This document shows, in pieces, positions 9,020 to 18,497 of a stretch of 64,000 nucleotides of DNA. Source of the stretch: Myxococcales bacterium (GTDB taxonomy: Bacteria > Myxococcota_A > Polyangia > Polyangiales > Polyangiaceae). Location: the NCBI GenBank assembly GCA_013297655.1, contig JAAFHV010000001.1, positions 19,267 through 83,266 of the forward strand, given 5' to 3'. Below the pieces are notes generated by a model. That model ran no database searches and had not been told where the DNA came from. It saw only the letters and a program-made list of their open reading frames with translations. How positions within the stretch are numbered: position 1 is the first letter of the stretch; each line of letters opens with the position of its first letter. A program made the translations under genes and the position numbers.

Positions 9020-10060
9020 TCATGCGGTGACGATATACGGGTTAGGGACGAAACGCAGAGTCTCGAGATCGTCGGCGAGGCGGGCGATTTCCGCGCCGGT
9101 GATACCGATGCTGCCGAACCAACTCGCGAACGCCGTCGATGCAATGAAGGAGTCGGCGCGTGTTCGTCCCCCCGACGCCCATGTCGCGACGACGCCCTCG
9201 CAGGTCGATCCGACGCGGCCACGGGTGCAATCGAGGTCGTTCGCGAGGCTGCGCAGATCGGCGATTTCAGCATCGAGGCGGTCGAGGATGGCCTGTGTGC
9301 CGAGGCTCCACTCCGCGAGCATCCCCGGGTTTCCGAGGTAAAATTCGCGGTACAGGAGGGGTAATACTGGAGGGACGCGGCATCGGAAGTCGGGGCCTCC
9401 TGTCCCGTATTGCATGTTCGAGTCGTTGAAGAAGAAGAACGCCGCGATGCGCTCGGGCGCCGCCATCGCGACCTCCGTCTTTACCTCCGCGCCGGCGCCA
9501 TCGAAGCACCAATACCGGGCGCGCCTACCGACATCGACGAAGATGGCCTCCGCCTTGAAACGAAACGCGAGGATCTCGTCGCCGTACTTCTCGGGCGAGA
9601 TGCGCGATCCGGCGAGGAACGGCCATCCGAACCGCCCGAGCTCGAATCGCGGGCCGGTGAGCAACTTCGCCACCGGGTCCGGTGGATTTCGGTTCGCGCG
9701 CGCATCGAGCTCGTCGAACAGATAGCCGCGATGGCCCGCGTCGTTCGTGGCCTTGGAGAACACCGGGTCGCCGCGACGTAGACCCGCCACCTGCTCCGCC
9801 GTGGTGAACGAGTACAGGGTGGGCGCGTGCGGTCGTGCGTTGAAGAGGCCCGTCAGGGCGCGAAGACGTGCCCCCGGGTTTCGGTCTACACACCTGGGTA
9901 CTTCGTAGATCGGCCCCCCCTCGAACGGAACCAGACCGGGCAAGGCGTCGGAGGCGCCCGCGTCGAAGGAAGGCTTGGGGGGACGTTCGATGCTTCCGTC
10001 GCGGCACGCGGCGACGAGGAGACTGCCAAGCAAGAACGGGCGCCGGCCTACCCTACGCAT
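9020..10060 (-). CDS. Exported protein, tandem paralogue A
   Basis: A 346-residue lipoprotein (N-terminus VGRRPFLLGSLLVAAC) and the upstream member of a tandem pair; the copies are only 33 nt apart. It differs from its paralogue mainly in the linker after the lipobox and in a mid-region insertion of about five residues (GGPDFRCRVPP). Because both copies keep the same conserved blocks and reading frame, both are probably functional. It lies 34 nt after the beta-propeller-like lipoprotein, so 11081 down to 7329 is likely one four-gene operon. The function is unknown. Confidence 0.75.
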   Translation of the reverse strand: MRRVGRRPFLLGSLLVAACRDGSIERPPKPSFDAGASDALPGLVPFEGGPIYEVPRCVDRNPGARLRALTGLFNARPHAPTLYSFTTAEQVAGLRRGDPVFSKATNDAGHRGYLFDELDARANRNPPDPVAKLLTGPRFELGRFGWPFLAGSRISPEKYGDEILAFRFKAEAIFVDVGRRARYWCFDGAGAEVKTEVAMAAPERIAAFFFFNDSNMQYGTGGPDFRCRVPPVLPLLYREFYLGNPGMLAEWSLGTQAILDRLDAEIADLRSLANDLDCTRGRVGSTCEGVVATWASGGRTRADSFIASTAFASWFGSIGITGAEIARLADDLETLRFVPNPYIVTA

Positions 10061-10094
10061 CCTGGTCCTCGAAGACTGGGCTCGCGGAATGCCG

Positions 10095-11081
10095 TCATGG
10101 TCGGGCGATGTTTCCGGTGCCTAGGCCATAAAGGGTGGACGAGCCGTCGGCTTCGTTCTCGAACCAATAGGGCCCTTGTGTGCTCGTGAACCCCACCGCG
10201 ACGACGCGGCTCTTCGTGACGCGAACCGTACTGACCGTTCTTGTCTTGGCGTCCGTCAGCCGGACGACGGTTTGGCTGGGGTCGGCGGCCGACGGGGCGG
10301 CGAAGATGAGACCGCCCTCGGTCGTGGCCATATCGAAGAGGGGTGTTGCCTCCGGCACGTCCATCCGTGAGCGGAAGCTCGTGAAGACGAACGCGCCGCG
10401 CGTGGTCGCCGCGATCGGAGGATCACCAAAGAAGCGCGCCGGCACCGCGTCGGGAGCAGAGAACGAAGCGACCCCCGCGTCCAACTTGTCGACGGCGAAG
10501 AAGTCCGTCGTGTCGCCGCTGACCTTGGCAAAATAGGTACGCGAGTACGATCCACCGACCCCACCGACCGTGCCTTCGGCGAGCGTGGTGCTCGAGCCGG
10601 GCGCGACACGGAGCACCTTGCCGCTCGCGGTGGCGACCACGAACGCGCCACCCTCGGCGACCGCGAAAGATTGTATCGGCCCTTCCGGCGAAGTGAGCAC
10701 GACCGCGCCGTCCGCGAGCGCGCGGATCTCGTTGCCGGAAGCGTAAACGAGGCGGCGATTTTCCATTCTCAGATCGCGAGCGCTGGGGTCGAAGCCCGGC
10801 GCGCTCCCGTAGCGCAGCACACGCGAACCGGCGATGTCCCATACGGCGCCTTTGTCGTCGACGACGATCACGGAACCGTAGAGATCCACCGTCGCGAGCG
10901 CGTGACCTGGAATCGTCGCGTCCACCCTCGGAACCCCAGGCTCTGGCGCGCGCGCGGCGTCGCCATCGGGCGAGGACGCATCGACCACCCCGCCGTCAAC
11001 GGGCTCGGCCCCCGTGCCGCTGCACGCCACCTGCGCGTAGAGCCAAACCACACCGATGGCGACGAAGGGTCGAAGCTTCAT
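10095..11081 (-). CDS. Beta-propeller-like lipoprotein
   Basis: A 328-residue protein. The start is placed at MKLRPFVAIG (11081), because it begins a proper signal peptide with lipobox Cys18 (AQVAC); longer starts would put charged sequence ahead of it. An Asp/Gly/Ala linker (VDASSPDGDAA) is followed by repeated beta units alternating small and hydrophobic residues (GHALATVDLYGSVIVVDDKG, GGAFVVATASGKVLRVAPG, GAFVFTSF), the look of WD40/NHL-type or RCC1-type blades. It may be a scaffold or sensor on the outer membrane. It is the first gene of the lipoprotein run. Confidence 0.72.
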   Translation of the reverse strand: MKLRPFVAIGVVWLYAQVACSGTGAEPVDGGVVDASSPDGDAARAPEPGVPRVDATIPGHALATVDLYGSVIVVDDKGAVWDIAGSRVLRYGSAPGFDPSARDLRMENRRLVYASGNEIRALADGAVVLTSPEGPIQSFAVAEGGAFVVATASGKVLRVAPGSSTTLAEGTVGGVGGSYSRTYFAKVSGDTTDFFAVDKLDAGVASFSAPDAVPARFFGDPPIAATTRGAFVFTSFRSRMDVPEATPLFDMATTEGGLIFAAPSAADPSQTVVRLTDAKTRTVSTVRVTKSRVVAVGFTSTQGPYWFENEADGSSTLYGLGTGNIARP

Positions 11082-11195
11082 AGGATCTTGCTTGGGTGCA
11101 AACGAACAATTCTCGCGCTCGAAATCACGTTCGCGTGAGACGCCCGGGCATTGGGTGTGCCTCGACACCAAAAGGCTCCGCGCGCGCGCCTCGCC

Positions 11196-14100
11196 TTACT
11201 TCAGCTTCTCCCCCTTCACGATCTTCTGCGCGGTCTCCCGAACACGCGGCTCCGCGTCCTTCGTGGCGACCTCTTGGGCGACCATCTTCGCGACGTTGGC
11301 GTCGAGCCCGGCGAGGGCCACGAGAGCGGCTTCGCGGACGAGGGCATAGGGCTCGGTCTTCGCCGCTTCTTGTAGCGCGACGGAGGCTTCTTTGGCGCTC
11401 CCCGTCTTGCCGAGGCGACCGAGGGCCGAAGCGGCGAGGGTGCGCATCGACCACTGCGGATGATCTTTGAGGATCTTGATCACCTGCGCGGTCGCCTTCG
11501 CGTCGGCAGCAGAGCCCACCGCGTCGAGCGCCACCCGCTGCACCGTCACGTCGGGATCGCCGAGCGCGGAGACCATCGCCGCGCGCGCCGAATCGGACGA
11601 CGAGCGCGACAAGAGGCCAATCGCACGGACACGAAGGGAGGAGTCGGGGTGCCGCGCGAGCGCGACGATGCTCGGCTCGAGAGTGGTCAGAAGCTCGCGC
11701 CCCTTTTCGCGCGCCACTTTGCTCTCCGGTGTCTCCTTCGGCAAAACGAAGGGCTCGAAGGTGCCGTCGCCTCGTCCGAGGGCGTCGAGCACGGTGCGCG
11801 CGCGGTCGTCCGAGGTTTGCAGCGCGGCGAGGGCAGAGCGGCGAATCGGCTCGCGATAGGCAATGAACGCCTCCGCGCGATCCTTCTCGCTCGTCTCTAC
11901 CGTGAGGAGCTGCTCGAGGGCCTTCTCCGCGTCGAGGCCGTCTTCCGGCACCGGCAAGGGCTCGCGTTTCGGATCGGCGGCGCCCTTCGTCGCGAGGAGC
12001 ACGAGCGCGTACGCCCCCGCCTTCGCGAGCGCAGTACCACGGCCCGTCGCGCGCTCCCGCGAGGACGAGAACACCGCGTCCGCCATCGCCCCCGTCGCTG
12101 CGCTACGCGCTTCTCCCTTGCCGGCGTAGAGCCGCGCGAGCGACACGAGCGCCGCTTCACGGGAGAGAGGATCGGAGCCTTCGGTCATCGCGAGGAGCGG
12201 GCCCGTCTCGTCGATCGCGCCGAGCTCACCGAGGGCATACGCCGCCGCCGCACGAGCGACCACGCCGCCATCGAGCGACCGCGTCGCCTCTGCGAGGAGC
12301 GGCACGCTCGCCTTGTCTTTCATCGCCGCGAGCCCCAGCGCCGCGAACGCGCGCATCTCCGGGGTGCCGAGCTTGAGCAGCTTTTTCAAGGCCGGGAGCG
12401 ACCGTTTGTCTTGCGACTTCGCGATCCCCCACGCCGCCGCGACCGCGATCGGATCCGAAGCGACGCCGCCCTCGCCCTCGCCTTTAGGGAACACGAGTGT
12501 CTCGTATTTCGGGAGGAGGGCGGGGTCGCGGAGAGCACCCGAGGCGATCATCGCGCGGGCACGGAGGGAGAGCTCGGCGTTGCTCTGCGCGAACGAGAGG
12601 AGCGGGAGCCCTGCGTTCTTGTTTTGCACGTACGCGAGCACGTCGATCGCGATGCGCTGCTGCCCCGCGTCTTGGTCGACGAGCGCGTCGAGGAGCGGCT
12701 TCACCGCCCGCGCCCCGATGCGAGCGAGCGCCGCGCGTGACTCTTCTGCGTCTTTCCCCGAGCCGTGGCGAACACGCTGCACGAGGCCGAACGTGAGGTT
12801 GCCGTAAATCTCGACGAGGAGCTTTCGGTAGATCGTGCGCTGCGGATTGCCAATCGCGATCGGCAAGAGATCCTGCTCGAGCGACTCGAGGGTGCCTTTG
12901 CCCAAGTTGATTTGCATCGAGAGCCGCGCCGCGCGGGCGACGAGCTCTTCGTCCGGGGCGCCACGAATCACGCGCCGGAACAGGCGATCTGCCTCTTCGC
13001 TTTGCCCCTTCGAGAGCAACAGATCGGCGAGCGAGAAATAAACTATGTAGAGCCGGTCGTTCTTTTGGATCGCGGCGCGATACTCGAGAACGGCGCGATC
13101 GGTGTCTTGCCGCGAGCGGTACATGTCGCCGAGGCGGCGGTGCCCCTCCGCGTCGTCCGGGTTCAGCTCCACCGCGCGCGCCGCGTATTTGATCGCGTCG
13201 TCGTCTTTGTAGATCTGGAGCGCGTACTGCGCCATGCGTTGGTAAAGCTCGCGCGCGCGCTTGGGCTCCACCCCGACGAGCTTCTCGAGCACCAAGATGG
13301 CCTCGGCGATCTTGTTCTCCTGCACGAGCACGCGCTCGAGTGCCAAGTAGCTGTCGGCGTCGCCGGGGGCCACTTGCAGCACTTTACGGAGCGTGGCCTC
13401 CGCCTCCGGCAGCTTGCGCAGGTGGAGCTCCACCTCGGCGAGCGTGCGCCCCGCCTCCGCGTCCGGCGGGTTGCCGTTGAACGCGCTGCGGAGCGCGGGG
13501 ATTTGCTGGTCGAGCACGCGCTCGAAGCCCCACAGCGTGACGAGTCGGGAGCGGGCTTCACGGGCGAGGAGGCGATCGTTCGTCGCCTTCGCCTTGGCGG
13601 CGAGCTCGGTCCAGAGGGCGCGCGCTTCGCGGAAGTTTTTCCCGCGCTCGTAGGCAGAGGCGAGCTGCTTTTTGTAGGTCGGGTTCTGCGGCTCGAGCTG
13701 AACGGCCTCTTTGAACGAGGCGAGCGCGTCGGCGGTCATGTCGTGCTCGAGGTACACGTCGCCGAGGGCGGAGAGCGCCTTCGCGCGCGGCTGGATCACG
13801 GCGAGGATGCGCTTCCACGTTTGGATCGCGAGCGCGCTATTGCCGTCTTGGAAATAGCGATCCCCGAGGTCGACGAGGTGCCCCGGATCGCCGGTCGACA
13901 CCTGCGCGAGCCGCTGCAGCACGCGCATGGACTTCTCATTTTCGCCGATTCGACCGTAAAAATCGGCCAACCGACTGAGCACTTCTTCGTCGCTCCCGCC
14001 GCGCGCCTCGAGCTCGGTGAGTAGCTTCAGAGCGCGCACACGGTCGCCGCGCTGCATGAGCGCTTCGCACTGCTCGAACACGAACGTGGGGTTGTTCGGG

Positions 14101-15377
14101 GCCGCGCGAATCAAGCCCTCGTACTCGGCGATGGCCTTGTCGAGCTCCCCTTGCGATTGGAGGACGCGGATCACCTTCAGGCGAAGATCGATATGGCGCG
14201 GGTTCACCGCGAGCGCTTTGCGGTACGTCTCGAGCGCCTTCGCGGAGTCTCCCGTCTCTTCGTAGAGCGAGCCGAGGAGCGAGAGGCGCGCGAAGTCGTT
14301 CGGGTGCTCGTCCTCGAGCTGCTTGATGAGGATCGGGAGCTGCTGATCGGCGCGGTAAAGCTCCGTGATCGTCTCGTAAATTTCGCCGCGCACCGCGGCC
14401 TCGGCGCCCGCCGCCTGGAGCGCCTTTTTCAGGGTCGCGAGCGCCTCTTTGTTCTTGTGCGCCTTGGCTTGCGCTTTCCCGAGATCCTTCAGCGCGGGGG
14501 CGAGGGCGCGGTTGTCGCCGGCGGCCGCGTTCACCAAGTCTTTGAGCTCGGCCTCGGCCTTCTCGAACTCCCCACGAGAGAAGAGCTCACGACCGAGCTC
14601 GCCCTTCACGAAGAGGCTATTCGGCTGCATCTTCACGAGCTGCGCGTGGTAGCCCTTCGCGGCGGTCAGATCTTTGCCGTCGAGCGCGAGCGTCATCAAC
14701 GTTCGCAGCGTTTGCTCACGCTCCGAGGGGGCGGTTTGCAGCGCGAGGGCCTGCTCGTAGCGGGTGCGCGCGTTGGTCGTGTCGCCGCGATCTTGAAGCA
14801 GCCGCGCGAGCGCGAGGATCGCCGATGGATCGCTCGATTTTAGGGAAATGGCCTTCTCGAACGTCTTCGCGGCGTCGTCCGCGCGGCCGTCGATCTTGTA
14901 AATGCCGGCGAGCGAGGCGGTGGCCGCGTATTGCTCCGGGCCCGCTTGGGCGGCGCGCGCCTCGAAGTCCTTTACGAGATTGGTAATGTTGCCGTCTTTG
15001 TCGCGGTAGAGCTGCGCGAGCCGCTGGAGTGGAAACGGCGAGCCGGGCTGGGAGAGCACGATCTTCGTGTAGCGCTCGATGAGCACCGCGGCGGGAGCGC
15101 CCTCCCCCGGTTGCGGCCCGGGCTTCGCGGTGCCTGGAACGGGTGCCGTGCCCGGCCCTGGTTTCGCGGTCCCGGGGCCTGGCTTCGCGGTCCCCGGCCC
15201 TGGCTTCGCGGTCCCCGGTTTGCCTGCCCCGGGCTTCCCCGCGCCCGGCTTTTTGCGCCCCCCCGGGTTGAAGTCCTGCGCGTGCGCCGAGGGCACGTCC
15301 GAAGACGCGACGGTGAACGCGAGCCCGATGAGACCGAGGGCCGTGAGAAACCGTGATTTCAAAAGCGATCGCGCCAC
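11196..15377 (-). CDS. Very large exported TPR and HEAT-repeat protein
   Basis: A 1393-residue protein. The start is the GTG at 15377, which begins VARSLLKSRFLTALGLIGLA and a signal peptide ending SAHAQ; the 58 upstream in-frame codons do not resemble coding sequence. Next is a Gly-Pro-Lys-Thr repeat linker (roughly residues 40-85), then about 800 residues of TPR pairs (for example LALARLLQDRGDTTNARTRY and KALETYRKALAVNPRHIDLR). From about residue 870 to the end there are HEAT/PBS-lyase-like repeats (DALVDQDAGQQRIAIDVLAY, RVALDAVGSAADAKATAQVI). These are protein-interaction solenoids, so the product is probably a periplasmic or outer-membrane assembly scaffold. No enzymatic domain is visible. 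Confidence 0.9.
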   Translation of the reverse strand: MARSLLKSRFLTALGLIGLAFTVASSDVPSAHAQDFNPGGRKKPGAGKPGAGKPGTAKPGPGTAKPGPGTAKPGPGTAPVPGTAKPGPQPGEGAPAAVLIERYTKIVLSQPGSPFPLQRLAQLYRDKDGNITNLVKDFEARAAQAGPEQYAATASLAGIYKIDGRADDAAKTFEKAISLKSSDPSAILALARLLQDRGDTTNARTRYEQALALQTAPSEREQTLRTLMTLALDGKDLTAAKGYHAQLVKMQPNSLFVKGELGRELFSRGEFEKAEAELKDLVNAAAGDNRALAPALKDLGKAQAKAHKNKEALATLKKALQAAGAEAAVRGEIYETITELYRADQQLPILIKQLEDEHPNDFARLSLLGSLYEETGDSAKALETYRKALAVNPRHIDLRLKVIRVLQSQGELDKAIAEYEGLIRAAPNNPTFVFEQCEALMQRGDRVRALKLLTELEARGGSDEEVLSRLADFYGRIGENEKSMRVLQRLAQVSTGDPGHLVDLGDRYFQDGNSALAIQTWKRILAVIQPRAKALSALGDVYLEHDMTADALASFKEAVQLEPQNPTYKKQLASAYERGKNFREARALWTELAAKAKATNDRLLAREARSRLVTLWGFERVLDQQIPALRSAFNGNPPDAEAGRTLAEVELHLRKLPEAEATLRKVLQVAPGDADSYLALERVLVQENKIAEAILVLEKLVGVEPKRARELYQRMAQYALQIYKDDDAIKYAARAVELNPDDAEGHRRLGDMYRSRQDTDRAVLEYRAAIQKNDRLYIVYFSLADLLLSKGQSEEADRLFRRVIRGAPDEELVARAARLSMQINLGKGTLESLEQDLLPIAIGNPQRTIYRKLLVEIYGNLTFGLVQRVRHGSGKDAEESRAALARIGARAVKPLLDALVDQDAGQQRIAIDVLAYVQNKNAGLPLLSFAQSNAELSLRARAMIASGALRDPALLPKYETLVFPKGEGEGGVASDPIAVAAAWGIAKSQDKRSLPALKKLLKLGTPEMRAFAALGLAAMKDKASVPLLAEATRSLDGGVVARAAAAYALGELGAIDETGPLLAMTEGSDPLSREAALVSLARLYAGKGEARSAATGAMADAVFSSSRERATGRGTALAKAGAYALVLLATKGAADPKREPLPVPEDGLDAEKALEQLLTVETSEKDRAEAFIAYREPIRRSALAALQTSDDRARTVLDALGRGDGTFEPFVLPKETPESKVAREKGRELLTTLEPSIVALARHPDSSLRVRAIGLLSRSSSDSARAAMVSALGDPDVTVQRVALDAVGSAADAKATAQVIKILKDHPQWSMRTLAASALGRLGKTGSAKEASVALQEAAKTEPYALVREAALVALAGLDANVAKMVAQEVATKDAEPRVRETAQKIVKGEKLK
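15151..15213 (-). repeat. 21-bp tandem repeat inside the TPR/HEAT gene
   Basis: Three near-identical 21-bp units (differing at 2-3 positions) encode repeated GPGTAKP in the linker after the signal peptide; degenerate copies extend to both sides (GKPGA, GTAPVP). The unit is a multiple of three, so copy-number changes would alter linker length without frameshift. Confidence 0.8.
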
Positions 15378-15820
15378 CAGAGGATCGTACGCCGAAGGGA
15401 GCCGCGGGCCCAGCGCTTGGGGAGATGGACATGGGTGCAGGTCGCCATGGCGTTCGTGTTCCCGTTCGGGCGTGACCCTCGCCTTCGGATCGGTTCCATC
15501 GCGGGCGCGCTTCGTTTCGCGCACGGCGCCTTCCGTCAACGAGCGTCCCACCGGGTGGCCGCCAGCCTTCCGAGTGAGGGTCGCTTCCCCCAGCCAGCGC
15601 GAGACCCGAGAGCCATACGCGCACGAATCGAGGGAAATTCTCGGACTCGCGGCAACGTGCCCCCCTCCCCGTCAATGGGGACGCTTCTTGGCCGACGGCA
15701 CAGGACGGCACGCACCGTAGTCGTGGCGGGCCGATACGCAGCCTGGCCGTTTCGCGGAGTTGCGTGGGAGGCATGGCCCATGCAGAGGCGCTGACACCTT
15801 ATCTTCGCGAGGAGTCTTTC
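15378..15820. other. Gene-poor divergent interval
   Basis: This is 443 nt between two divergent genes. Open frames here show no plausible start, ribosome site or family resemblance and are GC artefacts. It must hold both promoters, but I could not identify a convincing -35/-10 pair. The only clear element is the GAGGAG ribosome site at its right end. Confidence 0.5.
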
Positions 15821-16633
15821 ATGGCGCTTGCTCTCTGCTCCAACTGCGAGCGGCACATTCGTGACGCCGACGCTGCGTGTCCCTTCTGCGGCTCTTCGTC
15901 GCGCGCGGCGGTGCCCGTTCCGCTCTCTCGCGCGACACGAAAGGCGCTCTTCGTGGGCGCGAGCCTCCTCACGTTCGGCGCGGTCGAGACCGCGTGCGCG
16001 CAGGCCACCTACGGCGCGGCCGTCGAGGGTGACTTCGTCGCTCCCGCCGTCGACGCGGCGGCCCCGAGAGCCGACGCCGAGCCCCCCGCGCCGATGAGCT
16101 GCTTGGAGGCGGAGGTGCCCACCCTGGATGGTCCCGCCAAACCTGCCCATGTCGACGCGTGCAGCGCGGACGACATCGAGCGCGCCCTCGCGATGTGCAA
16201 GAGCGACCCCGGTGCGCCCGGCTGCGTGGAGCTCCGCGAGGAGAAACCCGATTGTGCACGATGCATTCTCGGCCCATTGCCCGGCGAGGGAAGGGCGAGC
16301 GCTCCGCTAGGCGCACACCCCCCGGGCGCGACCTTGCTCGACGGACGCCTTTGTGGCGCGAGCGTGATCGGCCGCGACGACTGCCAACTCCCGCTCGTGG
16401 GCTATTTTGCGTGTCTCGAGGGCGCCTGCGCGTCGTGCGATCGCGCAGGACACGACGCGTGCTACTCGCGCGCCATCGAGGCGTGCGCGACGCCGACGTC
16501 ACGAGCCTGCATGGCGGCGCTCGACGCGCGGCCGGAGTGGGCTCGTGACTGCACCGTGCGGACATCGCCCGGCACGTACGCCGACGCCCTCTTCCGAAAG
16601 TCGGCTACGTGGTTCTGTACGAGCGGCCCATGA
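15821..16633 (+). CDS. Zinc-ribbon protein with a membrane segment and Cys-rich exported domain
   Basis: A 270-residue protein. The start ATG at 15821 is fixed by an upstream GCGAGGAG ribosome site 7 nt away and by the motif right after it. The N-terminal zinc ribbon CSNCERHIRDADAACPFC (residues 6-23) precedes a hydrophobic segment at about 45-62 (ALFVGASLLTFGAVETACA). The rest is acidic and then rich in paired cysteines (CKSDPGAPGCVE, CARC, CLEGACASC, CDRAGHDACYSR). The ribbon should be cytoplasmic and the C-terminal domain exported. The function is unknown; similar ribbon-plus-lipoprotein-like hybrids are frequent in myxobacteria. Confidence 0.75.
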   Translation: MALALCSNCERHIRDADAACPFCGSSSRAAVPVPLSRATRKALFVGASLLTFGAVETACAQATYGAAVEGDFVAPAVDAAAPRADAEPPAPMSCLEAEVPTLDGPAKPAHVDACSADDIERALAMCKSDPGAPGCVELREEKPDCARCILGPLPGEGRASAPLGAHPPGATLLDGRLCGASVIGRDDCQLPLVGYFACLEGACASCDRAGHDACYSRAIEACATPTSRACMAALDARPEWARDCTVRTSPGTYADALFRKSATWFCTSGP

Positions 16634-16707
16634 ACGGGTTGGCAGACGCGCGACGATGTCGGCACTAGAACCGTTGGCGCTCCGCCTATTCCCGACGATG
16701 ACTCCGA

Positions 16708-17124
16708 CTAACCCGCAGCTACGGTGATGGTCGTCGCGATCGAATCGCGCAGCGCGCGCGAGTAGGGACAAGCTACCTTCGCTTTTTCGACGAGCTCACG
16801 CAAGGTAGCCTCGTCTGCCCCCTTCGCCGACACGGCGACTCGAATCGCCAGATCGTAGACTCCCGCCTCGGCGAGCACGTCGACCTCGGCGAGGAGGACG
16901 ACATCGTCGAGTGTCGTGCTCGAGGTTTTTGCGATGGCCCGAAGCGTGCTCCCGAAGCAGGCCGCATAACCCGCGGCGAGGAGCTGCTCCGGGTTCGTGC
17001 CTTTGCCGTCGCCTCCCATCGCTTTCGGGAAGGCGAGAGGGGCGGACAGCGCGGAATCATCGGAGCGAATGGACCCATCGCGCCCACTGCGTACCGTCAC
17101 TCGTGCCGTATAGATGGTGCTCAT
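16708..17124 (-). CDS. ohr: Organic hydroperoxide resistance protein, Ohr/OsmC family
   Basis: A 138-residue cytoplasmic thiol peroxidase subunit of the usual family length. Ohr hydrolyses organic and fatty-acid hydroperoxides using two cysteines and lipoyl or thiol reductants. Visible marks are the Ohr-type N-terminus GRDGSIRSDD with Arg20, the peroxidatic Cys56 in GYAACF and the resolving Cys119 in ACPYSRA. Its neighbour MsrB, 1.4 kb away, would repair the resulting methionine damage, though the two are not in one operon. The usual MarR-type OhrR regulator is not seen nearby. Confidence 0.93.
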   Translation of the reverse strand: MSTIYTARVTVRSGRDGSIRSDDSALSAPLAFPKAMGGDGKGTNPEQLLAAGYAACFGSTLRAIAKTSSTTLDDVVLLAEVDVLAEAGVYDLAIRVAVSAKGADEATLRELVEKAKVACPYSRALRDSIATTITVAAG

Positions 17125-17156
17125 AGGGATTCTCCTGAATTCGATTGAACGGGTGA

Positions 17157-17846
17157 TCAGACGAGGCGACCGCCACCGTCGACGTGCACGACCTCACCTG
17201 TGATTGCGGCGTTGCTCATGAGAAAGAGCACGGCCTCCGCGACCTCTTCCGCTGCTGCGATTCGCTCGATCGGCAGCTTTTTCGAGACCGCAGCGAAGGT
17301 GGCCTCCTTCGCCGCGCCGAGGATCGGGTCCCACATCGGGGTGTCGGTGAACCCCGGCGAAACGGCGTTGACCCGAATGGGCGCGAGCTCGAGCGATAGG
17401 GCGCGCGCCATCTGCTCCGCCGCCGCCGTCCCGAGGGCACTGATGAACGCCCCGGGAGCGGGGCGCGTCGTCGACACACCGCCCGTCAGCGTTATCGAGC
17501 CACCGCGCGCCATCCGCGGCATCGCAGCCCGAACCGCGAAGAGCGCGCCCCAGATCCGAGCTTCGATCGCGGAACGAAAGCTCACGATGTCGCCATCGAG
17601 GGCGGAGCCGCCGACGAACGCGCCCGCCGCGAAGTAAAGATGGTCGATCCGCTCGTGGCGCGCGAGAAGCTCTCCGACCGCCCGCTCGTCGGTAACGTCG
17701 ACCGTCGCCGTCTCCAGGGTCGCGTCGCGAGCACGGGCGGCCTCGAGAGCAGCCTTTCCACGCGCTGCGACGAGCACCTCGGCACCACGCACGAGCGCGC
17801 CTCTCGCCACGGCGAGACCGATCCCGGAGCTGCCGCCGAGGCCGAG
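17157..17846 (-). pseudogene. Short-chain dehydrogenase, 5'-truncated at a deletion junction
   Basis: Frame-consistent SDR sequence runs from the glycine motif GGSSGIGLAVA near 17805-17837 to the C-terminus (IVHVDGGGRLV-type end). Translation upstream of the glycine motif degenerates after two or three residues into antisense LysR sequence and reaches an in-frame TAA near 17867 with no ATG. The only in-frame starts are GTG codons inside the Rossmann motif, which would delete the NAD(P)-binding loop. The catalytic YxxxK is also not obvious (the region reads FISALGTAAAEQMAR). The gene probably was divergent from the adjoining LysR regulator and lost its start when the intervening DNA was deleted. 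Confidence 0.75.
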
Positions 17847-18440
17847 CTGCTCGTGCCGTCTGTTTTATCGGAGCTCTTGGCGCGCCACCCGGACGCCCGC
17901 TTCGAGGTTCGCCTCGGCCACGACTACGCCGAGCTCTTCGACGATCGCATCGACGTCGCGATTCGCCGCGGGCCGCTACCCGACTCGACCTCGCTCAACG
18001 CGAAGCGACTCGGCAGCCTCGCGATGATCTGCGTCGCCTCGCCGAAGCTGGCGGAGCGCTTCGCGGGCGACCTCGACGCCGACAGCATCGCATCGCTCCC
18101 GTGGATCCGCGTCGGGTCGAAGCTGGAGCCGTTCTCGCTCGTCGTGGGCCGAGGCAAGCGGCCTTTGGAAGCGAGGATCCACCCTCGGATTTCGGTCGAT
18201 AGTCAGCGCGTGGCCCTCTCGCTCGCGGAGGCGTCCGCCGGGGTCGCGCGCGTGAACGCCTTTCTCGCCCGCTCCGCGCTCGCGGACGGGCGCCTCATCG
18301 AAATCATCCCCGAGGCGCGCTCTCTCGAGTCCGCGTTCGCCGTCTATCCCCGCCGCGCGAGGCCAGGTCGCCTCCTCACCGAGCTCCTCGCCGCCCTCGC
18401 AGCCGCGTGCAAGCGCCACGATATCTGGGACCGTGAATGA
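17847..18440 (+). pseudogene. LysR-family regulator remnant: effector domain only
   Basis: From about 17847 the plus strand encodes LLVPSVLSELLARHPDARFE, VDVAIRRGPLPDS-type sequence and the rest of a LysR substrate-binding domain, ending in a normal C-terminus. The DNA-binding helix-turn-helix and the linker (about 95-100 residues) are absent; the frame upstream is antisense to the SDR. A GTG at 17853 is the only nearby start and has no ribosome site. This remnant and the SDR remnant meet within about 10 nt, as expected from one deletion spanning the divergent promoter and both 5' ends. Confidence 0.8.
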
Positions 18441-18497
18441 GCCGGTCGGCTCGCGCTCTCGCCTCGAACGAAGAGCGCGAGACCTCGCTCCCTCGAC

